Of a stretch of DNA of 64,000 nucleotides, positions 43,129 to 51,856 are shown in pieces. Made by a program: the position numbers and the translations under genes. A model generated the notes under the pieces. That model was not told the origin of the DNA. It did not search any database and saw nothing but the letters and a program-made list of their open reading frames with translations. The stretch's first letter is position 1. Every line of letters starts with the position of its first letter. Location of the stretch: positions 142,318 through 206,317 of the forward strand of contig NZ_JAKVIR010000005.1 of assembly GCF_022601975.1 (NCBI RefSeq), read 5' to 3'. This DNA is from Pontibacter sp. E15-1. GTDB lineage: Bacteria > Bacteroidota > Bacteroidia > Cytophagales > Hymenobacteraceae.

Positions 43129-44463
43129 CTATACCACTGCCTTCTCCGAAATCGTATCCTCAACCGGGGTATTCTCCTGCTTCTGGCCCACGATAAACCT
43201 GTTGCCGGTATCGTAAGTAAAGTAGCTCCAGAGCCAGTTCATCGTCACGACCAGCTTGTTGCGGAACCCTATCACCGACACCAGGTGGATAAACATCCAG
43301 ATTAGCCAGGCCATAAACCCCTGCGTTTTGATCTCCTTTTTTCCGAGCTTCAGGTCGGCCACCGCGCGGTTGCGGCCCACTGTGGCCATCGAGCCCTTGT
43401 CGTTATAGGTAAAAGGCTCCAGGGGCGTGCCCGCCAGCAGGTGTCCGATGTTCCTGCCCAGCAGGCGGCCCTGCTGTATCGCTGCCTGCGCCAGCATGGG
43501 GTGCCCCTGCGGGTTCTCCTCCGTCACCATGGCTGCGAGGTCGCCGATGGCGAACACGTTTTCATACCCAGACACGCGGTTGTATCGGTCTACCAGCAGG
43601 CGACTCCCGGGCAAAATGCTCTCTGGCCGGATGCCCCGCACGGGAGCCCCGGCTACGCCCGCCGCCCAGATCAGGGTGCGTGTCACGAGGGTCTCGCCTG
43701 TGTCTAACGACACGGTATAGCCGTCGTAGGATTTCACGCGGCGATTCAGCCATACCTTCACGCCAAAATCCTCCAGAAAACGCAAGGCTTCCCGCGAGGC
43801 CTCTCCCGACATCCCCTTCAGCAGATGGGGGCCGCTTTGGATCAGGTGAATGTCCATGTCCCGGAAGTTGAGCTCTTTGTAGTCGTTCGGGAAGACGTGC
43901 TTCCGCAGCTCGCTCAGCGCCCCCGCCAGTTCCACTCCCGTCGGCCCGCCGCCCACGATCACGTAATCCATCAGGCTGTTTTTCTGCTCCTCATCGGCTA
44001 CCTGCAATGCCTTCTCAAAGTTTTGCAGCATGGTGTTCCGCAAGATCAGGGCATCGTCCAGGCTCTTCATCGAGATGGCCTTCTCCTCCATCACCTTGTC
44101 GCCGAAAAAGTTTGACGTCGCGCCGGTGGCCAGCACCAGGTAATCATACTCGATCAGGCCAATCGTTGTCTCCACCATGCGGTTGCCTGTGTCGATGGAT
44201 TCTACCTCGGCCAGCCTGAAATAGAAATTCTCCTGGCCTTTGTATATTTTCCGGAAAGGGTGTATGATGGAGTCGGCCTCGACGCCCGCGGTAGCCACCT
44301 GGTAGAGCAGCGGCTGAAAGGTATGGTAGTTCTCTCGGTCTACGAGCACCACTTGCACTTCGGTGTGGCGCAGGGCTTTCGCCAGCTCGATGCCGCCAAA
44401 CCCGCCCCCGATAATGAGCACACGCGGCTTGCCGGTATGGGCTATTCTGGTTTCTTGTGTCAT
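43129..44463 (-). CDS. ndh: Type II NADH:quinone oxidoreductase (NDH-2)
   Basis: A single-subunit respiratory enzyme passing electrons from NADH to quinone at the inner face of the cytoplasmic membrane, without pumping protons. 444 residues from the ATG at 44461-44463. VLIIGGGFGGIELAKAL binds FAD and VIVGGGPTGVELAGAL binds NADH; YHTFQPLLYQVATAG near residue 47 and AQAAIQQGRLLGRNI near the C-terminus are typical of the family. An amphipathic, Trp-rich C-terminal segment (GFMAWLIWMFIHLVSVIGFRN) anchors it to the membrane. Its presence fits an aerobic lifestyle. Confidence 0.92.
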   Translation of the reverse strand: MTQETRIAHTGKPRVLIIGGGFGGIELAKALRHTEVQVVLVDRENYHTFQPLLYQVATAGVEADSIIHPFRKIYKGQENFYFRLAEVESIDTGNRMVETTIGLIEYDYLVLATGATSNFFGDKVMEEKAISMKSLDDALILRNTMLQNFEKALQVADEEQKNSLMDYVIVGGGPTGVELAGALSELRKHVFPNDYKELNFRDMDIHLIQSGPHLLKGMSGEASREALRFLEDFGVKVWLNRRVKSYDGYTVSLDTGETLVTRTLIWAAGVAGAPVRGIRPESILPGSRLLVDRYNRVSGYENVFAIGDLAAMVTEENPQGHPMLAQAAIQQGRLLGRNIGHLLAGTPLEPFTYNDKGSMATVGRNRAVADLKLGKKEIKTQGFMAWLIWMFIHLVSVIGFRNKLVVTMNWLWSYFTYDTGNRFIVGQKQENTPVEDTISEKAVV

Positions 44464-44676
44464 GTAATCTACTCGTAAATCAGGGGAGGTTAACATTGGG
44501 TATGAGGGTATGCGCAAACCGGTAACAGCCAGGAGCAGTTATACCCCGGTGCGCCCAGTATACTACGGAAGGCGCAGGCGCGTGTTCTGTCTGTCAGCAG
44601 CGATGACCGCAAAGTAGATGCGTCTAAGATACGAGGTTAGCCGCGGGGCCATATCACGCATCAGCCTGTGCGGGCG

Positions 44677-45012
44677 CTATTCCCGCGTGTCGAGGTTCTT
44701 GCCCAAGTCCCGTACCTGACTCATGAAAGTTTCGATTTTATCGTCGGCATACGTGCCGTAGGCGTCTGAGAGAGTGCCCTTTGCGCCAGTGGCGGTCTCC
44801 AGCACATAGAGGATTGCCATGTCGTCGGGGTTGCTTTCGCCCTCGAAGCGGTAGAAGTTCACGATCTGCACTTGGCCCGGCTCGAATTCCTGCGTCCCGT
44901 CCGTCGTGCTCAGGCGCCCGTTTTCGGTCACTCTAAAGTCCTGAACGTAGCCTCGCTCCCGCACCTGGGCGAGCACCGTGATTAAAGGGGTTAAATCGTT
45001 TGTGTCCTGCAT
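44677..45012 (-). CDS. Small acidic conserved hypothetical protein
   Basis: A 111-residue protein with the pattern RERGYVQDFRV, then VQIVNFYRFEGESNPDDMAILYVLET, then GTLSDAYGTYADD. This matches a short Bacteroidota family often mislabelled in databases as phosphoribosylpyrophosphate synthetase; it has no PRPP-synthetase motifs, so I give no function. Its first eight codons are duplicated at 47286-47308 as part of the 419-bp direct repeat, but the copy there is not followed by the rest of the gene. Confidence 0.75.
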   Translation of the reverse strand: MQDTNDLTPLITVLAQVRERGYVQDFRVTENGRLSTTDGTQEFEPGQVQIVNFYRFEGESNPDDMAILYVLETATGAKGTLSDAYGTYADDKIETFMSQVRDLGKNLDTRE

Positions 45013-45408
45013 TGCGCTATCGGTATGAAGTGGTATAAACTACTCCCTATACGCAAAAGCAGGACAAGGATACGCACCGCACAGCAGCAAATGGCACCAG
45101 AATCTGCGCCTTATGGCCGCTCTAGCTGCCCGACGATGCGCTCGCAGAGCTCATGGGTCAACAGCGCGTCAGTAGCCGAAACTTGAGGGGTTTGCCCTGT
45201 CTTCACAGTCTGGATGAAATCCTCTACGATCTGCTCGAAGCCGCGTTTGTGCAGCATGGGCTCCCAATCGCTGCTGCCGGGCCGCGTCTCATCTCCCCCC
45301 TTCCGGATCACCAGGTCAGAAACCTGCAAGGCCATGCGTTTCTCGCCCGCGCTCATCACCTCCACCCGTTCCTCCGACGCGCCGCTGTCGCGGTTCATGA
45401 TGCCGATG
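44990..45408 (+). repeat. 419-bp direct repeat, left copy
   Basis: From gttaaatcgtttgtg to the ccgatg at 45403-45408, this matches 47286-47704 with ten substitutions and no gaps (about 97.6% by hand). It covers the first eight codons of the small acidic gene, the intergenic space, and the last 99 codons of the oxidoreductase gene. It encloses the AT-rich insert together with its partner. Confidence 0.92.
45111..45408 (-). pseudogene. Truncated copy of the Gfo/Idh/MocA oxidoreductase C-terminus
   Basis: Encodes the last 99 residues of the oxidoreductase found whole at 47407-48318, ending in the same IVGQLERP. The upstream part is lost at 45408, where the sequence changes to unrelated AT-rich DNA. 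It has diverged slightly (for example SSDWEPML here, TSDWEPML in the full gene). It is a by-product of the 419-bp duplication and is unlikely to be expressed. Confidence 0.85.
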
Positions 45409-47285
45409 TAATGTTGGCACTACTTCTAAAAAGCTGATAAGTTCAGATAGGATGTTACTTTTTAAGTGATTTTCTAGGGTGTAATTCAGGTCTTTCACCA
45501 TGATTTAATGTTTTTAGCGAGTAAAGGTAAGTTACCTATAGAAGTATATATTCCTTTTTTAGTAATTAATATCTAATCAAATTGATGGATCTTATTACAT
45601 ACTTAACTCAATATTATGAAGAAAATTTATTACATGTTAATCGGCTTCCTACTGTTAGGTGGAGCATCAGCTTGTCAAGAAGAAGAGGTAATGGCACCGG
45701 GTTCTGCAGCTCCCTTGGCTACGTCAAGGACTTTATATGCCATTCCCTCATACTCCTTAGACTGGGAAAATATTGATTATATGCCATGGCCTAACAATGA
45801 TGCTCCTAGAGTACCATGGGAGGTCACCACCAGTTACATTCCGTTTGATATACGCTTTGATTATAAAAAAGAAGACGGATGGGAATTACTTTACAGTACA
45901 TTCAGCTCTAATAGAATCGAGAACGATCTATACTTTATACTATACAATAAGTATAGAGGAGTGATGCGCCTTTATTACTTATCAGATCCTGGTTTGCAAG
46001 AGAGTAGCTATATGGTGAGTACATTGAGAAAAGAAGGGCCTGCAGCAGGAAATTCTCCTTTACTCAACTTCTCTGACCAAGAAGTTGTAGACTTCAATGT
46101 TAAATCACCTTTTGCATCTAGAACAGAAGAAGCACAATTTAGCGGCAGAGCGTGGTATGCTTTTGAATATGAAGTGCCTTATGACCCAAGCATTGCATCT
46201 GGTAACTACAGTAATTTTTCAATGAATTGGCGCATAAATTCAGTTAACATTTCAAAATTAGAAATTAATGGTCGTGGAGCTCTTGAAGGTAAGGTGCCTT
46301 CAGTGTCATCGCCAGGTATTAACTTGAGTTTAAGCTCCAATTTCACAAATAAATCTAATAGCGGTGTACAGATTACAGGTCCTACAGTAGTTGAAAATGG
46401 TGGATCGGGAGGAGGCTCAGGATCATGGTTTACTGACGCAATCAAAGCGGGATTGTCTAAAGCCCTAACAAATGGTGTATCAGGAATTGCAACAAATATT
46501 CTGAGTGGTATCTTCACGAAGAAGAAGGATAATACGGCAAATATAGCAACTATGAAACTTAAAGCCACTATGACTTACACAGGGACAGTGCAGTCAAGTT
46601 CGGGTTTAGATAATTTTGCATTGCCACTCCCTGGGTATGGCGATTCGAGGTATCAGAACACTTATAATAAAATTCCTGGTATATTTTACATATCAGGAAG
46701 ACCTACTGTACAGCAAAAGATTTTACATTATGCTAAAAAGACCGAGTGGGGCGGTGGTTATGATTTAAATGGAAGTTATTATACGAATACATATAGTAAT
46801 CCTTCTAATTTTCAACTCATTTACAATCCTGAAATTCTTAAAATTGCCTCCATACAAAATGTTAGATATGAAATGATTTTGCTAAATTCTGGAGAGATAA
46901 CCTCTGGGCAGATAGAAACGATCGGAGACAAAATGTACGCTGTTGGATTGATAGCAGGATATAAATCAGATCAGGAACCTTCTACAGAGGGATTTGTTGG
47001 CCTGCGAGTGTCTTTTAAAGTAGTGCCTAATGACGGCTCTCCAGCTGTTTTATTAGTTAAGACATTTAAATGTAATATCAATACTACGACAGAAATTATA
47101 CCATATCAATAAAATCGGTATAGAACACGTGATCTTTTGAACAACAGCCGCTCAACTCCAGTGCGGCTGTTGTGGTTATTGCATATACGGTTGTATATCA
47201 TAACAGAGTGCCCTTCCACATTTACTTAATACTCGAGAGTGCAGCCACCTCCTTATGTACCTAGTAAAGTACCCTAGCCAAGCGC
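45409..47285 (+). other. AT-rich inserted segment between 419-bp direct repeats
   Basis: 1.88 kb, visibly much richer in A and T than the flanks. It contains one intact gene (lipoprotein, 45616-47112), plus on the minus strand the start of another frame at 45501 (MVKDLNYTLENHLKSNILSE), which is cut off at the repeat junction after about 30 codons. No transposase, integrase or short inverted ends are visible. The shape (cargo between long, slightly diverged direct repeats) resembles a single-crossover integration of foreign DNA that carried a homologous arm. Confidence 0.7.
45616..47112 (+). CDS. Lipoprotein of unknown function with Gly-rich linker and hydrophobic segment
   Basis: 498 residues. 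The lipoprotein signal peptide ends GGASAC with Cys20, followed by acidic EEE, which in Bacteroidota can signal outer-surface display. Residues about 40-250 look like a beta-rich, Tyr-rich domain (GWELLYSTFSSN, YFILYNKYRGVMRLYYL). A flexible GGSGGGSGS linker near residue 262 leads into an amphipathic, hydrophobic stretch (WFTDAIKAGLSKALTNGVSG then IATNILSGIF) that could insert in or cross a membrane. A second beta-rich domain follows to the end. I recognise no family. The gene is AT-rich, probably transferred, and is the only intact gene between the long direct repeats. Confidence 0.75.
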   Translation: MKKIYYMLIGFLLLGGASACQEEEVMAPGSAAPLATSRTLYAIPSYSLDWENIDYMPWPNNDAPRVPWEVTTSYIPFDIRFDYKKEDGWELLYSTFSSNRIENDLYFILYNKYRGVMRLYYLSDPGLQESSYMVSTLRKEGPAAGNSPLLNFSDQEVVDFNVKSPFASRTEEAQFSGRAWYAFEYEVPYDPSIASGNYSNFSMNWRINSVNISKLEINGRGALEGKVPSVSSPGINLSLSSNFTNKSNSGVQITGPTVVENGGSGGGSGSWFTDAIKAGLSKALTNGVSGIATNILSGIFTKKKDNTANIATMKLKATMTYTGTVQSSSGLDNFALPLPGYGDSRYQNTYNKIPGIFYISGRPTVQQKILHYAKKTEWGGGYDLNGSYYTNTYSNPSNFQLIYNPEILKIASIQNVRYEMILLNSGEITSGQIETIGDKMYAVGLIAGYKSDQEPSTEGFVGLRVSFKVVPNDGSPAVLLVKTFKCNINTTTEIIPYQ

Positions 47286-47704
47286 GTTAAATCGTTTGTG
47301 TCCTGCATTGCGCTATCGGTATGAAGTGGTATAAACTACTCCCTATACGCAAAAGCAGGACAAGGATACGCACCGCACAGCGGCAAATGGCACCAGTATC
47401 TGCGCCTTATGGCCGCTCTAGCTGCCCGACGATGCGCTCGCAGAGCTCATGGGTCAACAGCGCGTCAGCAGCCGAAACGTGAGGGGTTTGCCCTGTCTTC
47501 ACAGCCTGGATGAAATCCTCTACGATCTGCTCGAAGCCGCGTTTGTGCAGCATCGGCTCCCAATCGCTGGTGCCGGGCCGCGTCTCATCTCCCCCCTTCC
47601 GGATCACCAGGTCAGAAACCTGCAAGGCCATGCGTTTCTCGCCTGCGCTCATCACCTCCACCCGTTCCTCCGACGCGCCGCTGTCACGGTTCATAATGCC
47701 GATG
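47286..47704 (+). repeat. 419-bp direct repeat, right copy
   Basis: Partner of 44990-45408, same orientation, ten substitutions. Here it leads into the intact oxidoreductase gene, so this copy holds that gene's true C-terminus. Confidence 0.92.
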
Positions 47705-48318
47705 GCGGTGGCCCCATTGCTGGCTGTCATTTGCACCGTGACGTGATAAAGCAGCCCATCCTCTACTTTCCCGCGCACGAGAAGCTCCGCTACGGGGTAT
47801 GGGAAAAGGTAGCGCAGCGTGTCCGCCACATGGATAAAATCGTCGAAGACAAAGGTGCGGATCGGGGCGGGTTGCGCCACTCTGTTTTTCTGCATCAGCA
47901 CCATATTGGGCGCTTCCAGGCTCCTGAGTTGCTGGTACGCAGGGGCATACCGCCGGTTAAATCCCGCCATCAGCACCAGGCCCTGCGTTTCGGCAAGGGT
48001 AACCAGCTGCTTCGTGGAGGCGAGGTCGTAGGTGATAGGCTTGTCGACGTACACGTGTATGCCGCGGCGCAGCAGTTGCTCCACCAGTTCGGCGTGCGCC
48101 TCGGTGGCCCCATGCACAAAGGCCCCCTTTATACCGCTTTCCAGCAGCGACGCCAGGCTTGGATGCAGGTGCAGGAACCGGTACTGAGCCCCAATGCGGG
48201 AGAGCTTTTCCGGGTTTCGGGTATGGAGGTGCACTTCCACATCCGCGCGACTGCTCACCACGGGCAGGTATGCTTTGCCGGCAATGTCGCCAAGGCCAAT
48301 GATTCCTATTTTCAGCAT
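47407..48318 (-). CDS. Gfo/Idh/MocA-family oxidoreductase
   Basis: A 303-residue cytoplasmic NAD(P)-dependent oxidoreductase, probably acting on a sugar or inositol-like compound. GIIGLGDIAGKAYLPV is the Rossmann loop, and DKPITYD near residue 95 is the family EKP-type lysine site (here D-K-P). GFNRRYAP follows at about residue 120. It lacks the usual long C-terminal substrate domain features, so it may belong to a shorter MviM-like branch. The last 99 codons are duplicated at 45111-45408. Its start is the ATG at 48316-48318. Confidence 0.83.
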   Translation of the reverse strand: MLKIGIIGLGDIAGKAYLPVVSSRADVEVHLHTRNPEKLSRIGAQYRFLHLHPSLASLLESGIKGAFVHGATEAHAELVEQLLRRGIHVYVDKPITYDLASTKQLVTLAETQGLVLMAGFNRRYAPAYQQLRSLEAPNMVLMQKNRVAQPAPIRTFVFDDFIHVADTLRYLFPYPVAELLVRGKVEDGLLYHVTVQMTASNGATAIGIMNRDSGASEERVEVMSAGEKRMALQVSDLVIRKGGDETRPGTSDWEPMLHKRGFEQIVEDFIQAVKTGQTPHVSAADALLTHELCERIVGQLERP

Positions 48319-48955
48319 GTTTCTATGTTTGGGCTTTCGTGCAATCCCCTGCTATACCCGCGTCTGCGCGCTTGGGTTGGGTTACAGCGAATGTAACAAG
48401 GCTGTAGCTGAATAGCCATACCTGCCCTGATTATTTCAGTGGGTGGTCCGTCCAAATCCTGCACGGAAGGTGCGATGAAGCTGGCCCATACCCAGCCGTG
48501 CTCCTCAAGGCAACTTAGGAAGAGACAGCGCAATCAGGCGTATACCAAATAGCGATGTTGCAGGGGGGCTGGTATAAAACCGCTTATTTTTTCATCAACC
48601 AGGACTTTCGCATCTAATCGAAACACGGAGCGAACGCAATCTGCAGCCTGCCGTTGTTGTGTGTGCTCACCAACAACTTGTTTGTCAAAAGACGCAACAA
48701 GGGCAGCTTTGCGAAAGCCTTGTCAATATTATTTATACCTGCTGTTACGGAATGCCCTCATTTGTCTTTCTTTGAAGGGGGCTTTTTAAACCGTGCTGCT
48801 CTATTGCGTAACATCGGCTATACATGCACTTATGTTAGATCGATCTATTACAAAAAGAATTTTCGAAAAAAGTGCGGGGCTTCGGTCCAAATTTGCTGAT
48901 GCTGTCCGTCATTAGGGTATAAAACAGTTATCTTAATTTATCTAACGACATCAAA
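48319..48955 (+). other. Intergenic with one dispersed repeat
   Basis: 637 bp between divergent genes. Copy 2 of the dispersed hairpin repeat lies at 48600-48722. The 48312-48533 minus-strand frame and the 48654-48899 plus-strand frame are not supported as genes (the second runs through the repeat). The promoter of the DinB gene probably lies in the AT-rich stretch at 48840-48950. Confidence 0.6.
48600..48722 (+). repeat. Dispersed hairpin repeat, copy 2
   Basis: A 123-bp copy carrying a small insertion (the aatctgcagc part) and a weakened outer stem: gcgaaagccttg instead of gcgaaagtcctg. The central accaacaacttgtttgt hairpin also has one change. Same orientation as the other two copies. This looks like the most decayed copy. 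Confidence 0.85.
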
Positions 48956-49441
48956 ATGGCCAATGCTATCCATCAATCCGAACTGATCCTGAACATGAAC
49001 AGCCGCTTGTTTCTCAACTCCCTGGAGGGTGTTACAGAAGAGCAGGCAACCGAACGCATCAGCGACCACAACAACCCCCTGATATGGTTGGCGACGCATA
49101 CCGTTTGGGCGCGCTACAACATGAGTATGCTGTTGGGCAAACCGGCTGAACACAACCCTTATGATGGCAAGTTCGATAACTTCAGGCCATACGATGCCGC
49201 AGAGGATTACCCCAGCCTTGCGGAGGTAAATGCTGAGTGGCAGAAAGCAACCGCTCTGCTGGCCGAGGCCCTGCAAAGCGCAAGCGAAGCGCACCTTGCC
49301 GCCGATTGCCCGATAAAGAGCCCGATCGGCGACTTTACCAACGCCGGCACGTTCGCCTTCCTGGTACAGCACGAAAGCTATGACATCGGCCAGATGGCTT
49401 TCCTGAAGAAGTACCTCACCAAAGAGGCCATGAAATACTAA
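48956..49441 (+). CDS. DinB-family protein
   Basis: A 161-residue four-helix-bundle protein. Metal-type histidines are placed as expected for the DinB superfamily: one in the second helix (WLATHTVWARYNM, residue about 47) and one near the C-terminus (FLVQHESYDIGQM, residue about 142). Some members are bacillithiol- or mycothiol-dependent S-transferases, but many have no known reaction. It starts a rightward set of four genes that ends in an ECF sigma factor. It precedes the next gene by 29 bp. Confidence 0.85.
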   Translation: MANAIHQSELILNMNSRLFLNSLEGVTEEQATERISDHNNPLIWLATHTVWARYNMSMLLGKPAEHNPYDGKFDNFRPYDAAEDYPSLAEVNAEWQKATALLAEALQSASEAHLAADCPIKSPIGDFTNAGTFAFLVQHESYDIGQMAFLKKYLTKEAMKY

Positions 49442-49470
49442 CCTTACTCGAACCATTTAAAGCAAAAACC

Positions 49471-49821
49471 ATGAAAGAGTATCTTTTATTATTCAGAGGA
49501 GGCGATAGCGGCGAGATGCAGCAATCGCCGGAGCAACAGCAGCAGCACATGCAAAAGTGGATGGCCTGGATGGGCGCCCTAACCGAAGAGGGAAAGTTTG
49601 GCGGTGCGCAGCCGCTAAAACCTGACGGCAGAGTGATTACCGGCAGCCAGAAAGTAGTGACCGACGGCCCGTTTATGGAAGGCAAGGAGATGGTGGGCGG
49701 TTACCTGCTGTGCAAAGCCGACACGTATGACGAGGCGGTTGCGATTGCCAAAGGATGTCCCATACTGGAGTTCGACAACGGAATGGTGGAAGTAAGGGAA
49801 GTGCATGAGTTAAAAATGTAA
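49471..49821 (+). CDS. DGPF/YCII-domain protein
   Basis: A 116-residue protein with a YCII fold. It contains the TDGPFMEGKEMVGGYLLCKAD stretch (residues about 64-84), whose DGPF tetrad names the family, plus GDSGEMQQSPEQQQQHMQKW at the N-terminus. DGPF proteins regularly neighbour ECF42 sigma factors, and one is encoded two genes downstream. Their function is unknown. Start ATG at 49471. Confidence 0.92.
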   Translation: MKEYLLLFRGGDSGEMQQSPEQQQQHMQKWMAWMGALTEEGKFGGAQPLKPDGRVITGSQKVVTDGPFMEGKEMVGGYLLCKADTYDEAVAIAKGCPILEFDNGMVEVREVHELKM

Positions 49822-49827
49822 GCAGCC

Positions 49828-50262
49828 TTGGTTGATGTGACTACCTGCGCCGAGATACGCTGCCCTTTAGGCAAGGTGTCTCGGTTTGCAGCAAACCCGG
49901 ACAATGCTCCCCTTTGGTATGATAATATCAAATCTGTGGAGTGGAAGACAGCGAAAGAACTAACCGTGGGGGCCCAGGTGGCCTTCGTGGCCCATTTCCT
50001 GGGCAAGCGCCTGGCCTATACCTACACCATTCGCACCCTGACGGATACCAGCATGGTGATGGCAACCAGCGAGGGGCCGTTTCCGATGGAGACAACCTAT
50101 ACCTGGGAAAGCCTGGATGCGCACACCACCCGAATGACCCTGCGAAACAGGGGCGTGCCCTCCGGCTTCTCGAAAATCTTTGCCCCGCTGATGGGCTTCA
50201 TGATGAAGCAGGCCAATAAAAAGGACCTGAAGAAACTGAAGCAGATCCTGGAGCAGGCATAG
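49828..50262 (+). CDS. SRPBCC (START/polyketide-cyclase-like) protein
   Basis: A 144-residue single-domain protein with the SRPBCC order: beta strand, two short helices near PDNAPLWYDNIKSVEWK, then strands reading VAFVAHFLGKRLAYTYTI and MVMATSEGPFPMETTYTWES, and a long C-terminal helix. The fold binds lipids or small hydrophobic molecules. No ATG suits the start: TTG at 49828 or GTG at 49836 are the candidates, the former lying 6 bp after the preceding stop. It belongs to the same rightward set. The ligand is unknown. Confidence 0.78.
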   Translation: MVDVTTCAEIRCPLGKVSRFAANPDNAPLWYDNIKSVEWKTAKELTVGAQVAFVAHFLGKRLAYTYTIRTLTDTSMVMATSEGPFPMETTYTWESLDAHTTRMTLRNRGVPSGFSKIFAPLMGFMMKQANKKDLKKLKQILEQA

Positions 50263-50459
50263 GAAACTGCCTGTTTCTAGACCAATTTGATTACCAGAAT
50301 TTACGTTTGTTTTTATAGGAATAGAAACGGTTATTGGACTCATTTCTAATTTTTAATTTGGCGAAGCATGGGCTACATGCAAAACGAAGCCCTTGCGTAT
50401 AAATCATACAGAAAGCAGGGTGCTTTTCGCTTATTTTGCTTTACACAACCGTATCGCGC

Positions 50460-51740
50460 TTGACCACTGACCAGCTGCATATCCATACCATCTCTGACCA
50501 CCTTTTTCGGCACGAGGCCGGTAAGATGGTGGCCGTCCTGACAAAAGTCTTCGGCACAGAGAACCTGGAACTCTCCGAGGATGTGGTGCAGGAGGTATTT
50601 CTTACCGCCGTACAGGTATGGGCCCTGAAGGGTTTGCCGGAGAATCCCTCGGCCTGGCTGATGCACGCCGCGAAGAACAAGGCAATCGATGCCATCCGGC
50701 GCAACAAGTTCTCGTCGCGCATGGATTTCTCAGCGACCGACAGGAAGCTGCTGCAATCTGAATACACCATGGCTACCCAGATAGAAAAGCTATGGCAGGA
50801 AGACGAGATCCGGGATGACTTGCTGCGGATGATGTTTGCCTGCTGCCATCCGGAGGTCGCCGTTGAGAGCCAGATCACGCTGATCATGAAAACGCTTTGC
50901 GGCTTCTCTACCCACGAGATAGCCAAGGCATTCCTGACCAGCCACGACACCATTTCGAAGCGCCTCTACCGCACCAAGGCGTTTTACCGGGAGCGAAAAA
51001 TCAAGCCCGAATTTCCGGCAGCCGACCAGCTGAAAGGAAGAACAGACGCCGTGCTGAAGGCGATCTACCTGTTGTTCAACGAAGGGTATAACTCCACCGT
51101 TTCCGACCAACTGATCCGAAAGGACCTGCTGGGGCAGGCCATGTACCTGTGCAAACTGCTCTGCGACACGCCCCATACCCAGCTGCCGGAGGTATATGCC
51201 GCCATGGCCCTGATGTGTCTGCACGCTGCCAGGATCAACAGCCGTGTCAGCCCCGAGGGCGAGCTCATCTTACTGGCGCATCAGGACAGGGCTACCTGGG
51301 ATCGCGAACTAATCAGAGAGGGGAACGCATACCTCAACAAAGCCGCTTTCGGCGAGAGCATCAGCTCCTATCACATTGAAGCGGCCATCGCCTACGAGCA
51401 CTGCACAACGATTGACTTTAACGACACGAACTGGCAGCGCATCCTGGCTTACTACGATTTGCTAGTGCAGGTAACCCCGACCGCCATGGTGGCCCTGAAC
51501 CGTTTAGCCGTTATTTTCAAACTTAAAGGCCCAGGGGCGACTTTTGAGGAAATAGCACAGTCGGGCTTCACGAAAGAATGGGAAAAACTATACCTCTACC
51601 ATAGTCTGTTGGGAGAACTATACCTGGCTACTGACACAGCACAGGCGGTGACGCATCTGCAAAAAGCCATATCCCTGACTAACTCCGAAGCGGAGAAAAA
51701 TCTGCTCCGGAAGAAGGTAGCGCATGCACAGCAAGTCTAA
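50460..51740 (+). CDS. ECF42-type RNA polymerase sigma factor with long C-terminal domain
   Basis: 426 residues. The N-terminal sigma regions are ISDHLFRHEAGKMVAVLTK..., a region 2 core with SEDVVQEVFLTAV and AAKNKAIDAIRRNKF, and region 4 with GFSTHEIAKAFLTSHDTISK. The rest, about 250 residues, is helical (DUF6596-like, TPR-type), typical of ECF42, a group that lacks an anti-sigma factor and travels with DGPF proteins. No ATG suits the start; the TTG at 50460 places it 12 residues before DHLFRHEAG, as in relatives. The first DGPF gene is 640 bp upstream on the same strand. Confidence 0.87.
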   Translation: MTTDQLHIHTISDHLFRHEAGKMVAVLTKVFGTENLELSEDVVQEVFLTAVQVWALKGLPENPSAWLMHAAKNKAIDAIRRNKFSSRMDFSATDRKLLQSEYTMATQIEKLWQEDEIRDDLLRMMFACCHPEVAVESQITLIMKTLCGFSTHEIAKAFLTSHDTISKRLYRTKAFYRERKIKPEFPAADQLKGRTDAVLKAIYLLFNEGYNSTVSDQLIRKDLLGQAMYLCKLLCDTPHTQLPEVYAAMALMCLHAARINSRVSPEGELILLAHQDRATWDRELIREGNAYLNKAAFGESISSYHIEAAIAYEHCTTIDFNDTNWQRILAYYDLLVQVTPTAMVALNRLAVIFKLKGPGATFEEIAQSGFTKEWEKLYLYHSLLGELYLATDTAQAVTHLQKAISLTNSEAEKNLLRKKVAHAQQV

Positions 51741-51856
51741 ATTCCAGCGAAGTTCGGAATAGAAACCTCATACCCGCAGAGTGGGATTCGGCTTGTATAA
51801 AAGCGCTTGTATTGAAGTAGGTCGAAATACCCCACCATTTCCGTATACAAACACTA

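Noticed and set aside
44677-45012. The common label phosphoribosylpyrophosphate synthetase for this small protein
   Set aside because: At 111 residues it lacks the ribose-phosphate and pyrophosphate loops of that enzyme.
48312-48533. A minus-strand frame overlapping the oxidoreductase start
   Set aside because: It overlaps the true gene start and has no supporting motif.
48654-48899. An 81-codon plus-strand frame
   Set aside because: It runs through the dispersed repeat, so it is not an independent gene.
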